Below, piece after piece: positions 45,268 through 55,142 of a stretch of DNA of 64,000 nucleotides (the stretch's first letter is position 1; the number at the start of each line of letters is the position of its first letter). The DNA comes from Ilex aquifolium (Eukaryota > Streptophyta > Magnoliopsida > Aquifoliales > Aquifoliaceae). The notes under the pieces were generated by a model. That model saw only the letters and a program-made list of their open reading frames with translations, had not been told where the DNA came from and made no database searches. The stretch is taken from positions 22,333,844 through 22,397,843 of the forward strand of contig OX637402.1 of assembly GCA_951799425.1 (NCBI GenBank). The letters are read 5' to 3'. The position numbers and the translations under genes are program-made.

Positions 45268-45826
45268 AGAATATAAAAGACTACATAGAAGCAAACTACA
45301 AATAACTAAGTTCAAAAAAATTTAGAAAATAGAGTTCAAAAGAACTTAGAAGTCAAATAGGGATAGAAAATAAAAATTAAATGAAAATAAATATGTGGGT
45401 AGAATTGATTTTACAATAATAATTAGGGATAAATTAGAAAATTAAAAAAATTTCATAGATACTGACATTTATAAGCAGTATCGATATAGATATAGATAAA
45501 TTAGATCAAAATAAGTGAACATTAGATCAATCTTAATTAACCTTGTTATACTTTTATGAAATGACGATTCAACTTTCTAACAATAATATTAGATATATTT
45601 CATAATTTTCTTTTTTTGGGTACTTATTCCAATATTAGTGAGAGTCTCTAACAAATATTAAATCAAATCCTAATAAGTTTAGTCATTTTGATTTGGGTTT
45701 GAAAGGTATTAGATCTCGAATTAACAATCTCCACATTTCTTAAATTTTTGGAGTTTTGAAATTTTTAATTACCAAACTAAGGGTGTGTTTTTTTTTTTTG
45801 ATCAAAAACCATTTTTTTTTTTTAAC
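45268..45826. other. AT-rich stretch between Helitron and Harbinger pair
   Basis: No gene. The words ACTAAGGGTGTGTT occur at about 45777-45790 as well as at the real element start (45826-45838), a small tandem slip with T-runs between. Confidence 0.45.
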
Positions 45827-45829
45827 TAA

Positions 45830-46618
45830 GGGTGTGTTTGTTAACTTAAATTCAACACTTAAAATAAATATATTCCGCACTTATTAATTAAACTCGTTGG
45901 ATAACTAAAATTTTAATATCTTAGTATATTAAGTTCTCCTTAAAAATATGCTACAATATTAAGTAGAAGACCTCTTACATAATTTTGAAAGTGTTCAATA
46001 AAATCATCTTTAATAATATTTACAATATGACAATTCTACTCCGAAATATTTCACAATCCTATTAAAACTCTAATTAGTCTTCTCTCCAAAACCTCTAACA
46101 TATCTATCCTCCTTGCCGTCTTGATCGTCTTCTTCAGCGAGCGACACAGGTAAGTCTTCTTCCATGTCTTCTTCCCTTGTCTTCTACAACACACATATAC
46201 ATACATAATTACACACATACACACACAATTACACATACATGCACTGCATACACACATACACATACTCTATGCACACACACACACACACACACACATTTAT
46301 TCTAATTTATTCTATTTTTTTAATAAAATCTAATTTATTCTACTTTTTAATATTTTCAATTATTTATTAGTTATTTTTCACTTATTGTGTTATTCAATTT
46401 GTTATTATTCTATTAGATAAAAACATATTTTATAAATATTTTCAAAGTAAAAAGTGGAAGGATAAAACTAAAAATTAATTCATTTTCAAAAGTCATTTCT
46501 ATGTAGTTATCAAACAGTTTGGTTTAATTCAGTACTTAAATTTCAATGGGCACCAAACAGTCTACGAATTCAGTATTCAGCTTTTAGACTTCAGCTTTCA
46601 GTTTTATCAAACACCACC
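45830..46618 (+). mobile_element. PIF/Harbinger-like element A (L to R)
   Basis: Left end GGGTGTGTTTGTTAACTTAA; right end in reverse complement GGTGGTGTTTGATAAAACTG. TAA lies on both sides (45827-45829 and 46619-46621). Contains a CA microsatellite at 46184-46293. About 789 bp, non-coding. Its left 230 bp match the right end of element B in inverted orientation. Confidence 0.82.
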
Positions 46619-46920
46619 TAAAGTGTTGTTTGATAAAATTGAAAGTTGAATATTGAAAACTAAATGTTGAATTTTAATTACTAAATGTTGTATTTTTTAA
46701 TTTGTGAACTGTTTGGTATCCACTAAAATTTAAGTACTGAATTAAACCAAAATATTTGATAAGGTTGCAGAGTTGAAGTCTGGAAATAAATTAGTTTATA
46801 ATTTTACCCTTGTACTCTTTACTTTGAAATTATTTATAAAATAAGCATTTATTTAATAAAAAACCCACGATATATTATTAAAAGTAATTTATAATATGCA
46901 TTTATTTATAAAATATGAAT

Positions 46921-47210
46921 TTATTTGGGTGTGATTGTGTGTGAGTTTCTGCGAAAGTGTGCAGATTTGTGTGTGATTGTGTGTGTGCATGTGTGTGGTT
47001 TTGTGTGTGTGACTACATCCTTCAAATTGTGTGACTGTGCGTGAGTTTGTGTGCCAGTGCACGCGAATTTGTGCATGACCTGTATGTGTGTGCGTGTGTC
47101 TTTGTGATGTAGTGAATGTATCTGTGATTGAGTGTATGTGTGTGTATTTTTTTGTGAATCTCTGTATATGTGATGGAGTGTGTATTTGTGTGCCATGGTC
47201 TGTGAACTTT
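46921..47210. repeat. TG-rich imperfect microsatellite
   Basis: GTGTGTG words interrupted by ATT, AGT and TTT over 290 bp. Frames through it are artefacts. Confidence 0.85.
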
Positions 47211-47225
47211 TATGGGTGAGATTTA

Positions 47226-50200
47226 GGGTGTGTTTGTTTACTGTTTTTGTTTCGTGTTTTATGTCTTTATTTTCAGTTTTTGTCAAAAATGAAAACAAAA
47301 ATATGTTTGTGTACTGTTTTTGGTTTTGTTTTGTTTTCGTTGTATTGGAGACAAAGACAAAAAAATGGGAACAAAAAATTTTTGTTCCAGGAAACAGAAA
47401 ACACGCGTTTTTTGTTTAAATGAGGTCTCACCTTCGACTCTTGTTAGCCACAAAATTCCACTTCAAAACAGGGGCTATAAATATGGGATCTTTCGCACAG
47501 GTCAGTCCCTTTGCCACTCCCTGTTCTCTCAGCCACTCTCTCTCTTTTGTTAAGGTAAGCAACGATTGTCTCTCATCATCTCTCTCTCAGTACGTCTCTC
47601 TTCTTCGGAGCTCTCTCAGCAACTCTCTCTCTCTTCCACTCACAGATCGACGAAGACGAAGCAAGGCTCACACGAAGAAGACTCACAGCCGAAGACCAAG
47701 AAGGCAAGTGTAACCCCTTTACTTGTATACGTATATGTATATATATACATAGATCTGTATATATATGCATATATCTACATAGATCTGTATATTATAAAAC
47801 CCTAATCATATTTTTTTTTCAATATTTTTTTATCTACATTGATCTGTACGGTTTTGTGCTTTAATCGTATTTTTTATGCTTTTGCTATGTCAGAAAATAT
47901 GTTTAAATTGTTTGAGTGGTTTTGCATTTGTTTTCTCAACGTTGGGGAAATCTTCTGTTTGAGTCACTTTAAGCTTCTGCTTTTCAATGGGTGTTCTTTT
48001 ATTCAGAGTATGAAAGCTAATGCCAAGCGAAATTATATAATTTGATGTCCTTTTCTTTGCAAACCATTCATTAGATTCGGAAATCAGTGCCTTTTGTGCC
48101 ATGATTTGCGTTTGGCTTCATTTCTTGAATGACTCTGAATAAGCCACAGTTTGTCTAGGTCAAATTTGACAACAACTACCATGCTTTACATGTATTTTTT
48201 ATTTTATTTATTTTCATTTGGAACAGGCTTTGCTTGAAATTTAAGATGTGGAATTGCATAATCTGTTCAATTAAAAAAAAATCACCAAATGAGCAATGTG
48301 GGTTTGTCTGAGCACTTAAGGGTTACCCACTCTTGGGTATATTCACTTTTTTTTTTTTCAATGAGCTTCGTGTTAAATTTTGTTAAAACCAATTAAATTT
48401 CCGAAAAGATCCAATGGTTGAAACTATAACCAATTAAATGGCAAACAAAAGAACACCAATTGCAGTTGTATTTTCCCTTTTTGGGGGGTAGAAGGCAGAG
48501 TAGTTCATAATCCAATGAGAGATGATCTTTCAATTGCTTACTTCAATATCAGTTATATAGTAGAAGTAGTCGTGGCACCTTGCAATGATAAAGCCCTTAT
48601 GAAAATTTTGTTAAAAGCTATCATTCTAAGAACTAGAATCTATTCGACTTCTTGATTTTTTCTCCTCATGCTATATCATTCAGAATATTGCTATAGTTGA
48701 ATGGATATCAATTCTTGATTTTAGTTAAGTGATATGACTTATTAATGTCTGAACTTAGGGGTTGTATGTTGGGCACTATGATGTATGAATGTGATTACTC
48801 ACTTATGTAATATAACTATCTTTCTTTAGATGTTCTTTGGATTTGTATTTTGATGTAATATAACTATCTTTCTTTTGATGGGAGATTGCTTTTACAAAGG
48901 GACCAGGGCATGTTACCTACTGCTAGATTGGAGGATGCAGGTCCAGGTTTGGGCTATTAGCAGTCAGCAGTCTGTGTTGCTTAGATCATGGACTGGTGAT
49001 GGCTTGCTTTTGGTGTCTGGGCAGTTGGTGTGTGCAGTCTGAGTCTCTGTTTTGGTTTGCATTGCACTGTTCTGTTTGCATTGGACTGCACTGGTCTGGG
49101 ACATGGAGTGTATTGGCAGTTTGTGCAGTACTGTATCAGGAAAATGGAGGGATTTGAGACCAAGAGCTGAGTTAATAGCTTTAATTCTTTTGAAGGATTA
49201 AAGCCAACTCTTGGGGGAAATTTCCTTTTGCATCAGGTAGGCTGCTGCTGTTCTGGGCAGGAGTTCCTATGTTCCAGACTCTGAAGCCGCAACAACTGAT
49301 CTGTGAGGACAAATGCTGAGCAGTGAGGATCTAAATACAATGACTGTGCAGAATTGTATTTCTTTGTACAGATTACAAGTTTTGATTTGTTAAAAGGATG
49401 CTCTGCTATGAGGATACTGCAGTTTTTGTTATAGACTGTGAGCTGGTGCTTTTTGGTTAAAGATCTGCAGCTGGGCAGCAGCTGTACAGGGAATACACTG
49501 TTCTCTGTTTTATGTTTTGCTAGCAGTCTTGGCAGTCTATTGTGGTTCTTGATCTGTGACTGTTAGTTTCATGGCTTTTGCTGGGATGGTTCTTGAATAT
49601 GGCTGCTGGGGGTGATAATGATGAGAGTGGCTGTGGTCTTTTTGATGGGTTACTGGACTGGGTTTTTTGCTTTGTTTCAGTAGATATTCCCTGTTCTGGC
49701 ATTTTTCTGCTGTGAGTTGAGCTGAGAGCTTTGGTGCAATAACTGAGCTATAGGATCATAACACAGTAAGGAAATGTTGGTTCAGCAACTAGAGAAAAGC
49801 AGTTCCAGACTTTGGGTTATGTCAGCAGACAGGTTATGGTTGCTTGGGCCATGGATTTGGATAGCTGGCAGCTGGACTGTATTGATTAGTTTTTGGTTTT
49901 AATCATTTTTGAAGGATTAAAGCCAACTCCTTTGTAATTAGAATTTTTGAATTCTTTTGCTTCTTGTAACTCCTTTGTAATACATGGTTGTAAATCATTT
50001 TTCATGAAATAAAGTGTTGATTTGTTTGAAAACAAAAAATGATATATTATAAAACATATTTAGGATAAAACTTGAGGTAGTTACCAAACATGTTTTTTGT
50101 TTTTATTCTCATAATTTGATAGACAAAAATGACTACCAAACATGTTTTTTGTTTCAGTGTTTACCGCAAAACAAAGACAAAAAATTGTCTCTGTTTTTGG

Positions 50201-50242
50201 TTTTTTGAAGACGCAAAAACAAAAACGTTACCAAACGAGCCC
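47226..50242. mobile_element. 3.0-kb non-autonomous Harbinger-like element with gene-like interior
   Basis: Left end GGGTGTGTTTGTTTACTG, right end in reverse complement GGGCTCGTTTGGTAACG. TTA lies on both sides (47223-47225 and 50243-50245). The inverted ends are about 200 bp of ACAAAAACA-rich sequence. The interior (47460-50020) has lower A/T bias, a TATA-like box, a GT donor and an AATAAA, but no long coding frame. It sits inside element B. Confidence 0.78.
47460..50025 (+). ncRNA. Possible captured non-coding transcription unit inside the Harbinger element
   Basis: A TATA-like GGGCTATAAATATGGG at 47470-47485 precedes a TC-rich leader, a donor-like TTAAG|GTAAGC near 47553, and a second one, AAGAAG|GCAAGTG, near 47703. 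AATAAAGTG occurs at about 50009. The second half (48890-49990) is G/T-rich with CAG words and carries a diverged duplication: TGAAGGATTAAAGCCAACTC at 49191 and 49910. No protein is seen. Transcription is an inference. Confidence 0.35.
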
Positions 50243-50613
50243 TTAGTGTTTTTGTTGCCGAAGAAGACAATAGAAAGAGGGAATTATCTGAATGTTAGAA
50301 GCATATGAGAGAGACGGTGAATAGGATCGGCAGATTAGGGGTTTTGGGGAGGAGATTAGTTAGATTTTGAATACGTTTGAAAAATATTTCAGGGTATAGT
50401 TGTCATATTAAAAAAATTATAAAACTATTCCAATTGAGTGATTTCAGCATTTAGCCTTAAATAAGGGATCTCCTACTTATTATTTCAACCTATTTTTAAG
50501 AACCACATAACAAATTAAGACATATCAACTTTGGTCATCAAATCAACTTTATTAAATAAGTGCGAGGTACATTCAGTTTAAGTGCTGAATTTGAGTTAAC
50601 AAATACCACCTAA

Positions 50614-51430
50614 GGCTCTCTGCAATCACATTATACCATATGTTTTTTGTAACCACTCCTCAACACCACACTTAACTAACCACTACATTTTCAAATTTAT
50701 TTAAATAAATTTTTTAACTATTGGATTATTCATTACTTTATTTTATCTAACTTATTAAGTGATAAGGTGAAAGAGAAAAGACATTTGCTAAGAATATATT
50801 TGTAACTGACTAATTTTGTGAAATATTTTTATAAATCTCAATTTATTTTATGGTCATGATGCTACAAACTTCAAGATCCGAAAGTATCAATTAAAAAGAT
50901 GAGTTCAAGCTACAACGACACATCAAAAACTCTTCAAATACATCTTCAAGAACCCTTGGTTTGATTTTAGACTTAGGATGATAAGGGTAAAAATCCTATT
51001 GACGTTTAATTCGTTAATGACTCCTAGGTATTCTTCAAAGAATTTTTTTTAAACCTTTATTGTATTTTAAATTAAATACATATGATTGAATTATTAATCA
51101 GACCCTATTTGAGCAACACTTTTTAGTACTCAAGAAAAGTTTTTACTTGATTTCTAGCTTAAAAACCAGTAGAGACTATCATATGCTCTCTTGCCTTTGG
51201 ATAAAGCATTCTCTAAATACTTAAAGATAAATTTGGAAAACCTGACGAATTGGGCAGAGGAGACTGCCCTCTAGGTTTTGTGTTTTGAAAGCATAGTTTG
51301 AACCATTAGTAGACCCTTTTTGAGCAACACTCTTTAGTGCTTAAGAGGACAAGTTTTTTGTCTATTTTTAGGCTTGAAAAACTAATAAGGGCCACGCTGA
51401 GTTTGAATTTTCATTCTGGTTCGTAATTCT
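50614..51430. other. Intergenic, with an imperfect direct repeat
   Basis: The segment beginning AGACCCTATTTGAGCAACAC (about 51101) is repeated at about 51308 (AGACCCTTTTTGAGCAACAC), spacing about 206 bp, with the following 75 bases alike. No gene. Confidence 0.55.
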
Positions 51431-51439
51431 GAGTTTTTT

Positions 51440-52300
51440 TGTTGACCATGATTACTCTTATTTGGACGAGTCTTTTCTTTAGCTAAGGTAAGCCTCGTGT
51501 AAGCCTTTTTGAGAGTAAAAATGCAACTTCTACCCAGAGAACTTCCACCACCCTAGATTCCTAAGACCTAAGGTTACCATCTAGATATTCTACCCAACCT
51601 CAGAAATTGGAGTGAAGACCTTGATTGGTATACCAAACTCATTGGTGTGTGCATACCGGAGATTTTTGGTGTACACATGATTGGTTGAGGCCTAGAAGAT
51701 TCTCACGGAGGTGGAATGAGGGCCTTTGACAAAGAGATATATTGAAGAAAGGGATCATCTAATCATTGTATTAGTTGTGGTATAAGACTTAAGTCCTTAT
51801 ATGCTGACTTTGAGAGAAGTGTATTAGACTTTTGTGAACCCCGAGTAGTTTCCCGCAGTTTTTCCTAAGGAGGATTTTCTACATTAACAAATTGTTTGTG
51901 TTCATCTTGTTTATTTACATATACACTTGCATTTGTTAGCACACGCGCACTATGTGTTTGTATGAATGATTAAATGACATCTTTTCATCCATAGTTGCAT
52001 TTGGAATTTGGAATCCCCATGAGATTAAGTATTTTTGTGAATTAATTGAATTAATTAACATCAATCTTCATGGATGTAAGAGATCATGGTGATTAAAAGA
52101 GGTTCTCACTAATTAATTCACCAAGCTTTGTGAGAAGAGGTGATTGTGTAGATTAAGTTTTAATTTATAATGATTGTGCTTAAAATCAAAAAAAACATAT
52201 TCACTCCCCTCTAGGTAGTATCGTGCGCTACATGTGTATAATCGTGAAAGAAGATTCACTTCATTTCTCCTCCTCCCAGAATAACAATTAGTATCAGAGA
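51440..52300 (+). mobile_element. Possible copia-type solo LTR with decayed primer-binding site
   Basis: GTGAACCCCGAGTAGTTTCCCGC (near 51835) and TTCACTCCCCTCTAGGTAGTATCG (near 52200) are motifs typical of plant copia LTR 3' parts. AGAATAACA at 52278-52286 would be the LTR end and TAGTATCAGAGA at 52289-52300 a mutated primer-binding site for initiator tRNA-Met. The LTR start is not defined and no second LTR was found. Confidence 0.5.
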
Positions 52301-52403
52301 ATGGTTGCCTTGAGTTGCACATAGACATATCTTTGTGTTTTCTTTCTTGAGATCTATCATTACTACAACTTAGTCTTTAGTGGAGTCTTGAAAAAAAGGC
52401 AAA

Positions 52404-53149
52404 TCAATTGTTGTTCAATCCAAAAACAATTATTTTACCCCCAAAAAGTAAGTCAGAATCACTAACATCTTTTAGCATATCATTCAATGCTTCAATGGCT
52501 TGACGCCTAGCCATAGATGCTTCATCCCAAATTATGAGTTTTGCTATTCTTAAAAGTTGAGCGAGAGAACTTTGCTTACCCATATTACAAGTTGTGTATA
52601 AGTCTATATCTATAGGTATTTTAAAATGCGAATATGTTGTGCGTCCACCTAGTAAGATTGAAGCTGCAACTCCATATGTTGTAGTTGCAAGAGCAATATA
52701 CTTTTTTGATTTAACTGTAGCCAAAAGTGCTCGACTGAGAAAAGTTTTGTCAATAATATCAGATCCGTCGATGAAAAATGACATTTGTTTTCCAAAGAAA
52801 ACTCTATCGATTATTATTATTATTTGAAATGCATTATGTTGCAGCGAGTTTAGAATTGAAATTGCTTGATAATCTTTCTCAAAAATAGAAATATTCATTT
52901 CGGCTTCAATTTCTTTGCATATGGTTTCATTGTTGTTGAGAATCGTATCATTATTTCAAATGTTGAAATCTTTGATATCTCTTCCCATTGTTTTGCAACA
53001 CTTTCTTTTGAGAGATTTTTTTTGTCGGCATAATCTTTGGACATAGAGCATTCAAATTTTTCCCATAATGTTTTATGATTGTTAGAAGCGCAATGGACAA
53101 GAATGGTAGCAAAGTCCGAAATCACTATTAAGTAATTAAAATTAAACAA
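52404..53149 (-). pseudogene. Helitron Pif1-type helicase fragment
   Basis: Frames 53149-52895 and 52898-52404 on the minus strand follow one another. The first has the HKTLWEKFECSMSKDYA block that precedes the helicase core. The second has a damaged Walker A (FFIDGSDIIDKTFLSRALL, where FFIDGPGGTGKTFLYRALL is normal for the family), LATTTYGVAASILLGGRTTYS, the FKIPIDID block, an intact-looking Walker B LIIWDEASMARRQAIEALN, and a final FGGKIIVFG. The Walker A glycines and threonine-lysine order are lost, the frame shifts between segments, and it ends at 52404, so it is dead. It shows that an autonomous Helitron lineage was present in this genome. Confidence 0.9.
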
Positions 53150-53940
53150 CTATAATAAAATTAATGAAAATTCTATTGATTAATAAAAACTATAAAGGGT
53201 ATTTAGTAATGATAATTTCATTTAGAACCAAAATCAAGAATGTAATCAACATGATAATTTGATTGTCAGGATCAATTCCAAAGAATGTATAGGTAGGTTA
53301 ATGTGACTGATTTTTTTTTTTCTCTTTTTTTGTATGAAAGTCCAAATAATAGGATGGATTCTAAACATTGCCCAATGGGAAGGCCATCAGGTTAGCTTAA
53401 TTTGCATGAATCATGAATCACGTCATGGTTCTCTCATTGATCTTTTCAACAAAATGAACAACACAGAAGAATACGCAAATCAAGGCTCACACATTATGCA
53501 TGCTGCACTGCAAGTACCCCATATTTCAGAGTCCATCGTTTTATCTAGATTAATTTTTTTTTTAAATTCCAATTAAAAAAAAGTAATATTGCAAAAAAGA
53601 ACAAATGCTTGCTAAATTTGATCAGATTAGCAGAAGTCTCGGGAGATCTTTATCAAGAGCAAGCCACTAAAAAACTAAAAAAAAAAAAAAAAAGAAGATT
53701 ACCCCCTTTTTTTTTTTACCATAAATCAAAGATTGATGGAGTAGTTGGTGGAAAAATCAAAGATTACTCCATTGTTTGGAAATTCTATTTTTTTTGGAAT
53801 TTGATAAAAAAAACAATAATTATACCCAATCAGAGCACTTGCACAATCTGTTTCATCAACTGGTTCCCAATTTTTCTTATGAAACCTAATGACAACCTCT
53901 TTCCCATAAATAGGAGAAAAGATTGAGGGAAATCATAAGT
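53150..53940. other. Intergenic, no gene supported
   Basis: AT-rich with A-runs. The frame at 53334-53576 has no recognisable pattern. Confidence 0.4.
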
Positions 53941-54001
53941 TATGCCTCATCCCTCATTGGTCTGTCTTCAAAGGGAGAAAAAGAGAGGGGAGCAGATTTT
54001 C

Positions 54002-54133
54002 ATGGATTTCTTCCACAATTTGCGTCAAAAAGCTATGAGGAGAGATGATCTCTCGACCCAGCTGAGACATCTTGCTCTTTTGGGATGTTCTGCACGTTGT
54101 TTTGTTGTTGAACAGGGAAAAAAAATCAAATAG
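54002..54133 (+). CDS. Hypothetical short ORF (43 residues)
   Basis: MDFFHNLRQKAMRRDDLSTQ begins a short basic peptide that ends in GKKIK. A TATA-like CCCATAAATAGG lies at 53903-53914, about 95 bp upstream, giving a plausible start near 53940. I do not recognise a family and this could be chance; an upstream in-frame ATG at 53942 would add 20 residues. Confidence 0.2.
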   Translation: MDFFHNLRQKAMRRDDLSTQLRHLALLGCSARCFVVEQGKKIK

Positions 54134-54139
54134 AAGGCA

Positions 54140-55098
54140 GAATTGTGGGTCTTTCTTGAGTGGCAGTTAATGTGAAAGAGCACATTAGCTGAATGTTTGA
54201 ATTTTGAGCATCAAATTGATGAAATTAAAACTTTGAAGACCAAAGTACAATAAACGTTAAACCTCAGAGTCCATCGGTGCAATTTACCCTTATAAATTTG
54301 ATATAAGATTTAAATCTCACTCAATTTTGGTCAAGAATAGGTTTTTCCTTAATTTGATATAAGTTTGAGAGTTTCTTCAATCGTGACTCAAATTTAAATT
54401 AACATTTGAGTAAAAAACTTGATTTGATACAAATGACTGCAATGGACAAACTCAAATTTAAAGAATGAGAAATGAGGTCAAACACAAATTTAAAAGAGAG
54501 TAAAGATGACTGTTGGATCTTTAAAATAGGGTAAAATCTCACCATTAAAGATTGGGTAAAGATTTGAATCTCCCTTAATTTGAGTAAAAAAATAGTCTTA
54601 TTTGATTTGGTATAAGTTTGAGTCAAATGTTAAAACAAGTTATTTGAACTTTTTTAGAGTTGTAAATATTATAAGGTTAGAAAAGTTTTTTAGGCCTTTT
54701 TGATTCAAATTTAAATTTGAGTTAGTGTTTAAAATGCTCTAAGAAATTATAAAAAATATTTAATTTCAAATTTAAATAAATAATTTTTTTTGATCAAATT
54801 TAAATAAATAGTTCAAAAATATCAATTGAAATTCAAATAATCTTGGGACCACAATCTGATAAATCTTTAGAGGGATGTTGCCGTTGGACATAGGACGATG
54901 TGTTTTTTGGTTTTTAATGATTAGTGAAACAGACAGACGACTGACCGACAGAGCGGACACGGTACAAACTCTGAATGATCCAACCCGCGTGGACGCACAT
55001 AATATTCTCCGAAAACAATTTACAATTCTCCAAAGTTCCAATATTCTCTGTATCCAGCTCCGTTACCTGATTCACCCCCCTTCTCACCTTGCACAACT
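54140..55098. other. AT-rich region upstream of the GT31 gene
   Basis: Repeated TTTGAGTCAAAT/AAATTTGAGT words occur in both orientations (54270-54770). The last 150 bases are likely promoter and leader of the GT31 gene. Confidence 0.4.

Positions 55099-55099
<1 letters not shown>

Positions 55100-55135
<36 letters not shown>
55100..55135 (+). repeat. CT dinucleotide repeat in the leader of the GT31 gene
   Basis: About 17 CT units, ending eight bases before the start codon. TC-rich leaders are common in plant genes and often vary in length between individuals. Confidence 0.9.
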
Positions 55136-55137
<2 letters not shown>

Positions 55138-55142
55138 AAAGG

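Larger units (their letters stand above)
46622..50610 (-). mobile_element. PIF/Harbinger-like element B (R to L), inverted copy of A with a nested insertion
   Basis: Left end AGTGTTGTTTGATAAAATTG, right end in reverse complement GGTGGTATTTGTTAACTCAA, TAA at 46619-46621 and 50611-50613. Its left part matches the right part of A over about 230 bp (for example TTTAAGTACTGAATTAAACC), and its right part matches the left part of A. It carries a TG-rich tract (46921-47210) where A has its CA tract. Without the nested 3.0-kb element it would be about 970 bp. Confidence 0.8.

Noticed and set aside
46921-47298. Thr/His-rich 125-codon minus-strand frame
   Set aside because: Translation of the TG/CA microsatellite in a Harbinger-like element.
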